From positions 186,001 to 250,000 of the forward strand of contig JAHDVF020000671.1 in the NCBI GenBank assembly GCA_022606425.2: 64,000 bases of DNA, given 5' to 3'. The notes beneath the pieces were generated by a model that saw only the letters and a program-made list of their open reading frames with translations, had not been told where the DNA came from and did no database searches. The translations under genes were made by a program, and so were the position numbers. The DNA comes from Lepidostoma basale (lineage: Eukaryota; Arthropoda; Insecta; Trichoptera; Lepidostomatidae). Of the stretch, positions 21,237 to 31,560 are shown piece after piece (positions within the stretch are counted from its first letter, which is position 1; every line of letters begins with the position of its first letter).

Positions 21237-21560
21237 GAGATCTACATCTTGTGATTTATTTATGCAGGATATTAACTTAATTTCTATGATGAATACGACC
21301 ATCTCTTTGGTGTCGTATTGGTGGTCAAGGCCTTCTGGAGTCTTGCGTATCACGATCTTAGGAACCCTCGCTGGATCCATCCTCTCGATGTGGTCCCTCC
21401 AAATTCGTCTTCTCTGCCTAATCCATCTCACTATGTCATCAATTTTAAAGGATCTACGAATCTTTTTGTTGGATATCCTATATCTAAGGGTTCCCTCCGC
21501 GATTAGTTGCAATGTCAATCAATTAACGTTCGGTACAACAGTCTTACAACAGGCTCTTGG
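21237..21560 (-). mobile_element. T2 LINE fragment with expanded (GAA)n tail
   Basis: Minus-strand frame 21234-21518 reads LIAEGTLRYRISNKKIRRSF, DIVRWIRQRRRIWRDHIERM and DPARVPKIVIRKTPEGLDHQ, then drifts. This matches the T2 C-terminus. Confidence 0.7.
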
Positions 21561-21716
21561 CACCCTGTCACGATGGTCGTCAATCAATTAAAAGGTCTCT
21601 GTAACCCTGCCGAAGCTCCGGCAGAAGCGAAACCGGTTGGTTATTGAAAACAAATGAACTGTAGTAAAAACAAAATGGAATAATGTTTTAAAAAAATTTT
21701 TTTTATTCTAAAGACG

Positions 21717-21722
21717 TTTATT
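21717..21722 (-). terminator. Poly(A) signal of gene B
   Basis: AATAAA on the minus strand, 34 bases after the gene B stop. A second AATAAA (21702-21707) follows. Confidence 0.55.
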
Positions 21723-21755
21723 TCAGTTTTTTTATAATTTGCTTCATGGTCTCGC

Positions 21756-22028
21756 CTAGGTTGTGGTTGTAGCCGCAGCTGTGGTGGTTGGAGGCACTGT
21801 GGTAGTGGTAGCAGCCACTGTGGTGGTGGTAGCAGCCACTGTGGTGGTGGTAGCAGCCACTGTGGTGGTGGTAGCAGCCACTGTGGTGGTGACAGGGCAC
21901 GGCTTGTGTCCATGATGGTGGTGGAAGAGGCCTCCAAGCAGGTGGAACATTTTATTCGGCACCAAGGGAGCTTCAATACAGTTTTTGGTGAAATTGAATT
22001 TGGGGAAAAAGAAGAAACCCAACGTTCC
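21756..22028 (-). CDS. Gene B terminal exon: Thr/Val/Ala heptad mucin-like protein
   Basis: A good acceptor (TATTACTGTTTCAG, ending at 22029) precedes a phase-0 frame of 90 residues. It starts GTLGFFFFPKFNFTKNC, continues with LVPNKMFHLLGGLFHHHHGH (histidine-rich) and KPCPV. It then has heptads TTTVAAT in 21-bp units and ends TTTAAATTTT at a TAG (21756-21758). Two close AATAAA sites support a real 3' end. Thr-rich heptads and a Cys pair resemble a small mucin-like secreted protein. I could not find a signal-peptide exon upstream, where the sequence is GTGATGG minisatellite and LINE. The reading that continues 5' past the acceptor is low-complexity intron. Confidence 0.5.
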   Translation of the reverse strand, partial: GTLGFFFFPKFNFTKNCIEAPLVPNKMFHLLGGLFHHHHGHKPCPVTTTVAATTTTVAATTTTVAATTTTVAATTTTVPPTTTAAATTTT

Positions 22029-22039
22029 CTGAAACAGTA

Positions 22040-22225
22040 ATATACCATTTAATGAATATGGTGGCAATGAAGTGGTGATGGAAACAACGATGGAGACGAT
22101 GACAGTGACGGTAAAGTCAGTGATGGTCATTGACGATGGTGACCATGGTAGTTATGGTGACAGTAAAGGTTTTTGACGGTGACTGTAACTATCGTCAGTG
22201 ATGGTGAAGGTGATGCTGATAGGGA
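22040..22225. repeat. GTGATGG/GGTGACA-type minisatellite, block 1
   Basis: Degenerate units of about 6 to 12 bp (GTGATGGTGACAGT and similar). Blocks 2 to 4 lie at 22715-22935, 23860-24070 and 24470-24760. The blocks are separated by inserted LINEs. Confidence 0.65.
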
Positions 22226-22229
22226 CAGG

Positions 22230-22714
22230 TTCAAATCAAATCAAATCAAATCAGTTTATTTACTCAAATGACATTACAAACAGCATAAATGTTTAAGGCA
22301 TCTATTGAGTACAGGTAAGATATTATACACATACAACATAATACAGGGAACGCATTAGTGATGGTTCGACATTAGGAAGACAAGATACTTTCCAAAGTCA
22401 AGAGTATTTGTCACCTGAACGTACTTTCACTAACATGAAAGACGTCGATCTCCGAGGAGACCGCGTTCAGCAGACTAATTGCTCTTCCCACCGGTGTCGC
22501 CAGAGGCAGATTGGTTGTGGCGGCCGGTAGGTAAAACAATCTGTGCTGTCGCTGTCGGAGATATCTATCGGGGACAAAAAGACCAACATCCTCCAGCACG
22601 GCCGAGTTCTCGAAGTATCCCCTAATTAACCTGAAGAAATGGGTTATTAGACGTCCATCTCTTCGAAGCTGTAGAGAATTGGTTCCGAGCTTCCCCAGAA
22701 GAAATGCCGTGGGA
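22230..22714 (-). mobile_element. T5 LINE fragment inserted in minisatellite
   Basis: Its (GATTT)n tail shows as CAAATCAAATCAAATCAG on the plus strand. It encodes LEDVGLFVPDRYLRQRQHRL and TPVGRAISLLNAVSSEIDVF on the minus strand. It is nearly identical to the copy at 5.5-6.0 kb. Confidence 0.8.
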
Positions 22715-22935
22715 TAGAGTTATGGTAACTTTGATGGTAACAGGGATGGTGACAAAAATGATGACAGTAAAGACAACAGGTAAGGTGACTGTAACCGTCG
22801 TTGGTGACCGTGATATTGATGTTATTGTGACTGTGAAGGTGAAAGTTATGGTTACAGTTAGAGATCATCACAAGATGGTGGCTGTGATGGTAATAGTAAC
22901 AATAAAAATAACTGAACTGTCAACATCATGCCGAT
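22715..22935. repeat. GTGATGG minisatellite, block 2
   Basis: Same degenerate unit as block 1. It includes a chance minus-strand frame beginning MMLTVQLFLLLLP that is not followed by a donor. Confidence 0.55.
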
Positions 22936-22994
22936 TATGATTAGCTCGAGAGAATATTGGAGTTTGATACAGGACCTCGTTGTAAATATAATGA

Positions 22995-23722
22995 AGACAA
23001 AAGATCGTGACGAAAACTAAGAAGGAAGAGCCCAATACGGTGAACGGTGAAAATCTGGAACAAATGGATGAATTTGTTCATTTAGGAAGTATGTTTTCAA
23101 AGAATGGGAGGGTGGAGAAGGATATTGAAATAAGGGTTGGGGCAGGCAACAGAATAAATGGTGCACTTAAAGTTGTCATCGCAAACAAAAGCCTTTCCAA
23201 AAAAGCTAAGATGGCAGTGCACAATGGTGTTCTTGTGCCGACCCTTATGTATGGAAGTGAAGCATGGAACTGGCAAAAGAAGGATGAAAGTAGAATAAAT
23301 GCAGTAGAAATGAGATCTCTAAGACGAATGTGTGGCAAATCTGTTTATGATAGAGTGACAAATGCAAGTATAAGAAGTGAATGTGGTGCGAATGAAAGTG
23401 TTATGAACAAAATAAGGAAAGGGTCATTAAGATGGTTTGGACACATGGAAAGAATGAGTGAAGACAGAATGGTAAAGAAGGTATATGTAAACGGCGTGAA
23501 CGGAGCTAGAAATAGAGGAAGGCCGAGGAAAACGTGGCACGATCAAATCAATCAAATATTGAATGTCGGTCACGTGAGGAGTCGGAAAAAATCGACGTGC
23601 GTGCATGACAAGATGTATGAATGTAGAGGAAGCGAGAGACGTATGTCAGGACAGAACAGTGTGGCGTTCCATTCTTTCTGCCTACCCCTCCGGGGAGACG
23701 GCGTGATGGTAAATTAGTTAGT
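22995..23722 (+). mobile_element. T1 LINE fragment, best coding copy
   Basis: 23007-23717 is open for 236 codons. It reads LEQMDEFVHLGSMFSKNGRV, IEIRVGAGNRINGALKVVIA, LMYGSEAWNWQKKDESRINA, GSLRWFGHMERMSEDRMVKK and GRPRKTWHDQINQIL. An insertion near 23587 shifts the last 40 codons. It reaches further 5' than any other T1 copy here. Confidence 0.8.
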
Positions 23723-23859
23723 TAAGAGCCCAATAGGACAAGATCATATCTCTGGGTAGGCCGAAAGGCAGGAACCGGGATGTGACAGAAGATGAGGGGT
23801 TTTAGCCGGTCGGAGTCCGGCACTACCCGAGTAGGAATGCCGGGTGTCCATGTCCAGGA

Positions 23860-24070
23860 ACTGTAACCATCGACAGTGATGGTAACAGTGAAGATAAACG
23901 TGATGGTGTTAGTGATATGGTCACAGTAAAGGTTTAAGTGACGGTGACTGTAACCAACACCGATGATAGTGAATGTGACGGCGACATTGGTGGTGATAGA
24001 AATGTGGAGTGACTGTGATGGTGACCATGATGGTAATAGTGACAATAAAAGTAATAATAAACTGTTACAT
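23860..24070. repeat. GTGATGG minisatellite, block 3
   Basis: Closely parallels block 4 (AACCAACACCGATGATAGTG occurs in both). This indicates a higher-order duplication of at least 150 bp before or between LINE insertions. Confidence 0.6.
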
Positions 24071-24074
24071 TGTC

Positions 24075-24440
24075 CAAAAAAAGTGCCGAGAAACTACGAG
24101 TGACCCAAAGAACCATGGAAAGAGCCATGTTAGGAATAAGCCTTAGAGACAGAGTCAGAATCGATACGGTGAGAGAAAAAACATAGGTCACTGACATCAT
24201 CCACCGGGTGGCGACTCTAAAATGGCAGTGAGCAGGTCACGTAGCCAGAAGCTCAGATGAAAAATGGACAAGAAGACTGCTGACTTGGAAACCGTGGAAT
24301 GCAAAGATAAGTGCAGGGCGACCGCAACTACGGTGGAAGGATGATCTAAACAGATGCGTCGGAATAACCTGGATGCAGTCTGCACAAGACAGAGTGACAT
24401 GGAAGTTATTGGTGGAGGCCTTTGTACGGGAATAGGCTGA
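24075..24440 (+). mobile_element. T3 LINE fragment
   Basis: Matches TQRTMERAMLGISLRDRVR.., VTDIIHRVATLKWQ then a stop, VARSSDEKWTRRLLTWKPWN and GRPQLRWKDDL. It is very similar to the copy inserted in T4 at 48.5 kb. Confidence 0.75.
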
Positions 24441-24469
24441 GGAAGAAGAAAAAGGATAAGAAAAGTAAC

Positions 24470-24760
24470 AGTGACGATGACTGTAACCATCTGTGATGGT
24501 AACAGTGATGATTGATGGTGATGGTCACATAAAGGTAAAAGTGACGGTGTCTGTAACCAACACCGATGATAGTGAATGTGATGGAGACAGTGATGGTGAC
24601 AGAAATGGCGACAGTGACGGTGACAGCGACGATAACAGTGAAAGTAGTGATCACAGAGACAACGATTTTGGTAATTAGGATAGTAAAGGTGACCACATGG
24701 AGACAGCTACGGTAAGAGAGACGTTAATGGTGATAGCTGTGGCAACTCCAACAACTGTAA
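24470..24760. repeat. GTGATGG minisatellite, block 4
   Basis: GGTGACAGAAATGGCGACAG-type units, decaying at both edges. Confidence 0.6.
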
Positions 24761-25127
24761 TAACGACTTTTATATTACAATAAGGTCACTCTTTAATATA
24801 CTAAATAACAATAAAATAAACTATTTGAAATTAGAACGTTCGATCGTTAGATATTTACTTCAGTATTGTACGTCACCAACATCAAGACAAGGGCGAATTT
24901 TAAAAACTGCATTTTAACTTTGATTGGTTAATAATTGAGTGTTTACTTTTGCAGTTCGCTAAAGCCAGTTAGCATATCCGAAGCGAACTAGTAATTTATA
25001 GCTAAAATCACAAAGATACGATATTTTTATTTACTATGACATACCTTTGTAGTTCAATAGGGTTCCCGACTTCAAATGCAGTATTAAATATCTTATTAAA
25101 ATTCCGTAATTTAAACATACATGGCCG
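24761..25127. other. Spacer, no gene seen
   Basis: AT-rich. A minus-strand frame ends at a possible donor (CTACAAAG then GTATGT near 25040). There is no other support for an exon. Confidence 0.3.
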
Positions 25128-25235
25128 AGCCATAGAGGGCTCCCTCCGCTTACCCGAAGCTGTTATAGGCGCAGCGGCGCCTTTCGTCAGCTTCACTCGT
25201 GCACTCCCCCGTCCATGCGCGACTTACGTTAAAAA
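25128..25235 (+). repeat. GC-rich dispersed repeat (GCR), copy 1
   Basis: CCGAAGCTGTTATAGGCGCA, then GGCGCCTTTCGTCAGC and CGTCCATGCGCGACTTACGT. Copies 2 to 4 are at 27.1, 49.1 and 49.5 kb. No RNA gene structure was recognised. Confidence 0.6.
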
Positions 25236-25389
25236 ATAAAAATAATAATATATGTATATTTGCAACCAAGGGGGACCCAGACCACATTTAAGCTACGCTA
25301 TTCTCCCTCGATGTCCTGCCGTACACACATAGCAATACAACAGCAAAAGAAAATATGCAATTGATACATAAATAACATATGTTAGAATA

Positions 25390-25832
25390 TGTCAGAATGG
25401 AAGAACAAAACTCCCAAGGAAGATTATGTACTCTCAGCTTACCCAAGGAAAACGCTCACACGGTGGCCAGGGGAAGCGCTTTAGGGACTCCCTTAAAGGA
25501 AACCTACAAAAGACTGGCATCGACTGTGATTGCTGGGAAAAGACTGCAGAGGACAGACCTAGGTGGAGAACAGCAGTACATAAAGGCACACAAGACTCTG
25601 AAGCACAACGCAGAGACGACGCCGCTGAGAGAAGGAGGAAGAGACCACTGGGAGACATGACGGCTCCATTACAAGCACCTTCCCCTGCCCCAGATGCCCC
25701 AGAATATGTGGGTCCAGGATCGGGCTCTTCAGTCACATGCAGACCCACAGCCGTGAAGGACAGTCTTCCTCGGACACGAGGGACAGCCGATGATGATGAT
25801 GATGATGTTAGAGAAAGAATAAAAAAGATATA
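25390..25832 (+). mobile_element. T6 LINE fragment, (GAT)n tail
   Basis: Frame 25426-25833 encodes GKRFRDSLKGNLQKTGIDCD, RPRWRTAVHKGTQDSEAQRR, SSVTCRPTAVKDSLPRTRGT and a poly-Asp run made by the GAT tail. It is the C-terminus of a LINE protein with an intact-looking end. Confidence 0.75.
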
Positions 25833-25969
25833 ATGCACAACAGGAGGCACAAAAGGGAGGGAGAAGACAAAATGGAGGATGGGGGAAATAAGTAATATAT
25901 TTAATATGTGGAATAGGGAAGTGGAGGGAAGAAGGATGAAGAAGAATGAATCTCTTCTGTAATCACTCT

Positions 25970-26160
25970 GTATACAATTTTAAAGGCTCAAATTTGGTTG
26001 GATCTGATATGTCCAGATGTTTTGTTCCGTACATTTTCTCCTGTGCGCGAGAAAATGAAGGGAGGCTGGTGTAAAACCAATATATGACGATGTCCAGACG
26101 GTGAGTTTCACTGATGTAGTTGTATTAAGCATCAGGCGTGTGATATAGTCATGTGGAGAA
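25970..26160 (-). mobile_element. Jockey-like LINE remnant
   Basis: Minus-strand frame 25980-26177 (KLTVWTSSYIGFTPASLHFL and following) matches the downstream part of the LINE at 46.0-46.6 kb, which has the same TGTATACAATTTTAAAGG-type end. Confidence 0.45.
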
Positions 26161-26164
26161 GAAT

Positions 26165-26590
26165 TCTCAAGGCCCAATACACTTATCTAGTGTCTTCGTC
26201 AGCTTGTCTTCATCCACTGCTGAACGTAAGTCTCTCCACTCCCACGCCATCTCTCTCGGTCTCTCTCCAGTGTTCTCCAGACCCGCCGTCCGCACAATAT
26301 CATCGCTCCACCTGGTAGGCTGTCTCCCGACACTTCTCCGGCCCAACCTTGGCCTCCATTCAGTAACCCTCTGGCTCAATCTTCCATCATCCCGTCGACA
26401 CACATGACTAGCCCACTGCCACTTCATCCTCGCAATGCGTATCCCTACATCGGTGACCCTGGTGCGTCCTTTAATCTCCACGTTGGGTATATGGTCTCTA
26501 AGCGAGATACCCAGCACGGATCTTTCCTGCATTGCTTCTTTAGTTAACGTCCATGTCTCGCATCCACAGGTAACACACACTGGTCCAACA
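26165..26590 (-). mobile_element. T3-type LINE fragment
   Basis: Open minus-strand frame 26167-26580 reads CGCETWTLTKEAMQERSVLG, ISLRDHIPNVEIKGRTRVTD, MKWQWASHVCRRDDGRLSQR, GRQPTRWSDDIVRTAG and REMAWEWRDLRSAVDEDKLT. It is a divergent T3 relative with a largely intact frame. Confidence 0.75.
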
Positions 26591-27090
26591 CTTTTTAGTT
26601 AAGCTGCCATTTGGCCAATTCAAATAGCTGCACATAATTGGCATTAGAATCTCGATCACCGGGGCTGCTGCTCCTGGATCGCACTAGTGGGTTTCTCGGC
26701 CGACCATGTTGCCGGAAGTCGCCGTCTTGTGTCGTACATCCGCCCCTTTGAGGGGGTGTCGGGCTCCTCTTGGATCAATTTTCGACGGGGCCCCGTTTTC
26801 TCCTCTTGGATCAATTTTCTTTTTAAATCATACACATTAAAATGTTAGGTTCCCTGTGTTCCTGTCCCTAGTTTCCTTACTGTTTTCTCTATTTACTTAA
26901 GATTTCTTTATTTCAATCATCATTCTAAGTTTTCTCTCCCATCCCACACTCTGTCACAATTTTATAATAGGCCATAAAATCATGTACCATAGTTTGCTTT
27001 GTTTTGTTAGATTGGGACATAGAAGTGGATTGATATTAAACTGGATTAAATGTGGCCTAGATAGCCTTTTGCTTTTTTTCTGGAATGGTG
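26591..27090. other. Mixed spacer, no gene seen
   Basis: GC-richer at 26660-26810 (CGATCACCGGGGCTGCTGCT), then AT-rich. No convincing frame. Confidence 0.35.
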
Positions 27091-27097
27091 TATTCTC

Positions 27098-27213
27098 CAG
27101 CTAATGTAAGTCCTGCGTGGATGGGGGACGGGCCTAGGGATTGTTTGAGCGAAGGGGCGCCGCTGCGTCCTATAACAGCTTCGGGTAAGCGGCGGGTAAC
27201 CTTCTATGGTCCA
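27098..27213 (-). repeat. GCR repeat, copy 2
   Basis: Reverse orientation of copy 1: GTAAGTCCTGCGTGGATGGG ... GGGCGCCGCTGCGTCCTATA, AACAGCTTCGGGTAAGCGG. Confidence 0.6.
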
Positions 27214-27359
27214 GCAATTTTGTTTTTTAATTTTGTGGCATGTCCAACTTGAAGATGTTGCCCAGAGATGTATTCTCCTATCAATCTCCTTGACTTGACC
27301 CCCCTCTTCCAAAAGTCAACAAGCCTCTAGTGTAACCAAGAAGAAGATACAAAACAAAC

Positions 27360-27709
27360 AAACAAACCATCACGCCGTTTCCCCGCAGGGGTAGGCAGAG
27401 AGAATGGACCACCACACTACTCTATCCTGGCAAACCTCTCCAGCTTCCTCCACATTCATACAACGAGTCATACACGCACGTCGATTCCTCCGACTTCTAA
27501 CATGACCAACCTTTAAAATTTGATGAATTTGGTCATGCCATGTCTTCCTCGGTCTGCCTCGACTTCGTACCCCATTTACATCATTAACGTATACTTTCTT
27601 AACTATTCTTTCATAATTTTGTTCATAATACCTTCTTTCGCTCTACATTCCTTTCTTATATCAGCATTTGAGATTCTGTCGTATATCGTTCTACCACACA
27701 TACGTCTTA
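27360..27709 (-). mobile_element. T1b LINE fragment, left part (split)
   Basis: 3' part of a minus-strand T1b copy with a (GTTT)n tail (AAACAAACAAACC on plus). Its coding frame stops at TTA 27707-27709 and resumes at 28241, beyond a PIF/Harbinger insertion. Confidence 0.75.
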
Positions 27710-28237
27710 AGTGGGTGATAGACGGGCGAGCAAGTACGCGTACTTATGGCTCGACGACCTTTTTCGCTCGTGTGTCACCGTAAGTACGCGTACTTTAAAA
27801 CCGCCGAGTAAGTTCGTCGGCGATCCAACCGGTTTGAAATCTCGACGACCTTACTCGTAGCTCGTCTTGGCTCGTACGTGTGGCAGCACTGCGAGCCGCG
27901 AGCCGCCATTTTGTTCTTCATACACAGGCTCAGGCATTCTGAAATAATTCTGAAAATCTTCCTTCTCTTCACGTAACTCTCTTACTAAATTCACATGTGA
28001 TAAACGCTCTCTTTTTGTAAGCCAGTTCTTAACCCACACTTTTCGCCTTCGTCTATTGTTTTTAGTTTTTGAAATGTAATACGATATAATTCCTAAATAA
28101 CACAAAGCTTCTTCAGTGGACGACATCGCGATACGGTATGAGTAAGTTGGCGCGTGTATCGCCGACGTCGCGTCGAGTCAAGTAAGTTCGCGATCTTAAA
28201 AACCGCAGACTTTAAGTTCGTACGTCTATCACCACCT
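27710..28237 (-). mobile_element. PIF/Harbinger-type transposon, 528 bp deletion derivative
   Basis: Ends are AGTGGGTGATAGACG and the reverse complement of AGGTGGTGATAGACG, flanked by TTA direct repeats (27707-27709, 28238-28240). TTA target duplications are characteristic of PIF/Harbinger. The interior has dispersed GTACGCGTACTT sites and a 91-codon minus-strand frame. Confidence 0.75.
27851..28126 (-). pseudogene. Harbinger transposase N-terminal remnant
   Basis: 91 residues read KNNRRRRKVWVKNWLTKRER, SHVNLVRELREEKEDFQNYF and RMPEPVYEEQN. An Arg-rich block, then W-V-x-x-W-L, a leucine-rich stretch and F-R-M is the usual start of PIF/Harbinger transposases. The DDE catalytic region is missing, so the element cannot move itself. 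Assignment is from memory of the family. Confidence 0.65.
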
Positions 28238-28240
28238 TTA

Positions 28241-28600
28241 GGGACCTCATCTCTACCGCATTTATTCTGCTCTCATCCTTTTTCTGCCAGTTCCATGCTT
28301 CGCTTCCATACATTAGGGTTGGGACCAGAACTCCATTGTGAACGGCCGTTTTTGCTTTCATTGATAAATTCTTGTTTCCAATAACTATTTTCAAAGCTCC
28401 ATTCACTTTGTTGCCCGCACCAACCCTTCTTACGACATCACTATCCGTTCGGCCATCCGCTGTGAACATGCTACCTAAATACACAAATTCCCTCACCTGT
28501 TCCAAGATCTCTTCGTTCACACTTATATGAAAATACAATGTTTTTAAATGACTTATTCTGCGATGTTCACCCCTGTTCAATCTATTATACTCGTACATGC
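28241..28600 (-). mobile_element. T1b LINE fragment, right part (split)
   Basis: Continuation of the copy at 27360-27709: minus-strand ILEQVREFVYLGSMFTADGR, RVGAGNKVNGALKIVIGNKN, LMYGSEAWNWQKKDESRINA. Removing 27710-28240 restores a continuous LINE. Confidence 0.75.
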
Positions 28601-28862
28601 AAATAACATTTGCAGCTTCTATTTCGAGTACCTTTGAATCGTTTCACTTGACATACATTGTTAAAAATTCATTTCAAGAGTATTAAACACCTTTTCAACA
28701 ATGAATATATGCAGAAATAAACTTGCTATGTCTCTTTATTATCGTAAGACAATCAGTAACATCTTGAATGATCAGTTTTTACTTTGTATTACAATACTCA
28801 GATTATTTCTGTATTATTATATTAACTAGATCACGGCTTCGTTACATTGTGTCAGATCTTCT
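28601..28862. other. AT-rich spacer, no gene seen
   Basis: Nothing recognised. Confidence 0.3.
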
Positions 28863-29385
28863 TAACTAACTAACTAACTAACCATCACGCCGTCTCCCAG
28901 AAGGGGTAGGCAGAAAGAATGGGCTGCCACACTTTTCTATCATGACATATTTCTCTCACTTCCTCAACATTCATACATCGTGTCATGCACGTGCGTCGAT
29001 TTCTCTGACTCCTCACATGGCCGACATTCAATATTTGATTTATTTGATCGTGTCACGTTTTCCTCGGTCTTCCTCTTTTTCTGGTTCCATTTACATCATT
29101 AACATATATTTTTTTTACCGTTATTTTTTCATTCGTTCTTTCATTATGTCCAAACCATCTTAATGATCCTTTCATTATTTTGTTCATGACACCATCATTC
29201 GCACCGCATTCACTTCTTATATTTTCATTCGACACTCTATCATACACAGAGTATCCACACATTCGTCTAAGAGATCTCATTTCTACTGCATTTAATCTAC
29301 TTTCTTCCTTCTTTTGCCAGTTCCATGCTTCGCTTCCATACATAAGGGTCGGTAGAAGAACACCATTGTGCACTGCCATCTTCAG
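28863..29385 (-). mobile_element. T1 LINE fragment
   Basis: (TAAC)n at the left edge, then the standard 3' block. Frame 29053-29379 reads MAVHNGVLLPTLMYGSEAWN, RRMCGYSVYDRVSNENIRSE and MKGSLRWFGHNERTNEK. One frameshift near the C-terminus. Confidence 0.8.
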
Positions 29386-29430
29386 ATCTTCTTCTTCTTT
29401 TAATAGATCTGACGATCTGTGGCACAGAAA
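29386..29430 (-). mobile_element. T2 LINE tail-only fragment
   Basis: (TTC)4 then TTTTAATAGATCTGACGATC is the extreme 3' end of T2. Confidence 0.5.
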
Positions 29431-29436
29431 TCGTCA

Positions 29437-30530
29437 AAATCAAAAAAATCTAAATCAAATCAGTTTATTTTCTCAAAAGATATTACGAACAACAATTATA
29501 GTTTAAGGCATCTATTGAGAACAGGTAGAACATAAAAAAAAATATAATACCAGGAACGCATGAGAGATGGTTCGACATTAGGAATACAAGATACTCTCTA
29601 AAGTCAAGAGTATTTGTTTTCTGAACGTACTTCTCCAGGCGGTTTCTAGCAATGCGCTAAATGGCGGTAGACTTTTTTCACATTGCGTTAAAAAGATCTT
29701 CTGCTTAATACTTAAAATACAATCTTCATTGATGGCGTTAGTGTGTAGATTGAAAAAAACTACCATGTAAAGGGTGGTCACACAGATTATCATATATACA
29801 ACTTCCAAAAATTTGTCAGACATGGTGGTCATAAGAAAAAAGGTGGAATGGGGATTGTTGTATTAGATAAAGCGTGCGCTTAACAGGTCATAAGTCCTGT
29901 AAACACCTCGATCAACCATATTCTGTTTCCAATTTGCATCTTCGTCTCTATTGAGATACAATTGATTCTTACGAATATGAAAGACGTCAATCTCTGAAGT
30001 GATCATGTTCAGTAGTTTTATTGCTCCCTCCACCGGCATCACCAGAGGCAGGTTGGTTCTGCATGCTGAGAGATAAAACAGTCTGCACTGAAGCTGTCGA
30101 AGATGGATGTCTGGAACATAAAGATGGATAGCTTCCAAAATAACGGAATTCTCAAAAAATCCCCTGATAAGTGTGAAGAAATGGGTAAGTGTGCACCCAT
30201 CTCTTTTTATCTGCAAACTATTGGTCCCCAGCATGCCCAAGAGGAATGCAGTGGGATAAAGCCACGGATAGCTACCAAACTCCCTCATGTAGAGATATCT
30301 CAGAAATCTTTTCTGAACCCTCTCTAACATGAGCGAGTATCTCGCCTCGTGGGGACTCCATATCACCGAACCACTTTCGAGCCGGCTCCGGACCAATGAG
30401 TTATACAAAATTCGCAAAATATAGGGATTCCTGAAAACTCTACCAGTTCGGAGAATAAATACCAACATATTCAGTGCAACTCCACACATTCTCTCGATGT
30501 GAGCATGGAAAGTCAGCCTACTTTATAAAA
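29437..30530 (-). mobile_element. T5 LINE, longest copy, split by foldback repeat
   Basis: Minus-strand frame 29863-30489 (208 codons) reads RTGRVFRNPYILRILYNSLV, RSRLESGSVIWSPHEARYSL, VQKRFLRYLYMREFGSYPWL, LGMLGTNSLQIKRDGC and TNLPLVMPVEGAIKLLNMIT. A foldback-family repeat (about 29632-29952) interrupts it before its GATTT-type 3' tail. Confidence 0.75.
29632..29952. repeat. Foldback-family copy inside T5
   Basis: TTCTCCAGGCGGTTTCTAGC to TCTCTATTGAGATACAATT. It is colinear with 20.3-20.7 kb but has internal deletions. Confidence 0.65.
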
Positions 30531-30759
30531 GCAATACCAAGATCCTTTATCATTGAAACACGCTTAAGTTGCTGGTTATTTTTTTCATTTTTTTCACATT
30601 TATTTATTTCAAATATATCCAAAGCATTATAGAATTTTTTTCCAGTACACTCAAGATACAAGTTAGAGATACATAACAATAAATAATACATAATTAAATA
30701 ATAAAAAGAGCGAGAAACATAAGATGCATGACAAATTAATAAAAGGAGCCATACAATTA

Positions 30760-31095
30760 TAATAAAGATAGTACTTCCCTCAGATGATCCAAACTATCAC
30801 AAAACACGTCAAACTCCGAGGTGATACGATTAAGAAAAGATATTGCTCTACCTACCGGCATAACCGTGGGAGATAAAACAATCTATGGCCCCTTTGTCGA
30901 AGATAATTATCAGGGACGAACAGACCTACATCACTCAGGATTTCTGAGTTGTGTATACAACCGCCTATCAGTCCAAAGAAGTGAACACCCAAGTGAATGT
31001 CTCGCCTCCTCTCGAGTGACGGGTAGCCTAGCATCCCTAGTAAGAAATCAGTCGGAAAGAGCCACGGGTAACATCGAGAGGGATGACGTGGGGGT
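30760..31095 (-). mobile_element. T5-related LINE fragment
   Basis: Minus-strand MLGYPSLERRRDIHLGVHFF, LSDVGLFVPDNYLRQRGHRL (frame 30852-31034), with a broken 5' side. It is a separate subfamily from the 29.4-30.5 kb copy. Confidence 0.65.
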
Positions 31096-31199
31096 GGAGA
31101 GGCTTACGTCCAGCAGTGGATAGATAGCTGATGATGAGTTACATAAAATTATTTAAAATATAGATAGGTCATAAGGACGATGTGGTCCTGACCGATGGC

Positions 31200-31300
31200 A
31201 AACGTCTTTCTTCTTCTTCTTCAGCTTGTTGTGGCCGTCCACTCCTGGACATAGGCCTCCTCTCGTATTTTCCACTGGAGAAACTTTTTGGATGCAGCCA
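31200..31300 (-). mobile_element. LINE 3' end, (GAA)n tail
   Basis: TTCTTCTTCTTC then CACTCCTGGACATAGGCCTC is the minus-strand 3' terminus of a T3-type element. Confidence 0.5.
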
Positions 31301-31384
31301 AGGTTTTACCCAGGACTAAATAGAAGAAGATAAACAGATATATTATTTGCCATTCAGAACTTTAAAGTTTTCTGCGAACTTCTA

Positions 31385-31560
31385 AACAAACAACAAACAA
31401 ACCATCACGCCGTCTCCCCGAAGGGTTGGCAGAAAGAATGGACTGCCACACTTTAACCGATGCGGCACTCCTTCCTTCTATTTACGCCCCCGCGGGAGAC
31501 GCGGTGTGATGAGTTGCGAACCTCATCGCCACCAATTGGCATCTCCCGAACCTCTAAGAT
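31385..31560 (-). mobile_element. NA element, short copy
   Basis: T1-like 3' end with an (AAC)-type tail, then the CGCGGGAGACGCGGTGTGAT block. Truncated after CGCCACCAATTGGCATCTC. Confidence 0.65.

Noticed and set aside
20954..21280. 108-codon Ser-rich and 84-codon Phe/Leu-rich frames
   Set aside because: They are translations of an almost pure TTC microsatellite. No signal, splice or conservation support.
22861..22940. Minus-strand MMLTVQLFLLLLPSQPPSC as the missing gene B signal exon
   Set aside because: It lies in GTGATGG minisatellite, hits a stop before any convincing GT donor, and a similar string recurs at 24.05 kb as repeat.
24995..25200. Minus-strand exon MARPCMFKLRNFNKIF ending at a GTATGT donor
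   Set aside because: Overlaps the GCR repeat at its 5' side and has neither an acceptor nor a downstream partner exon.
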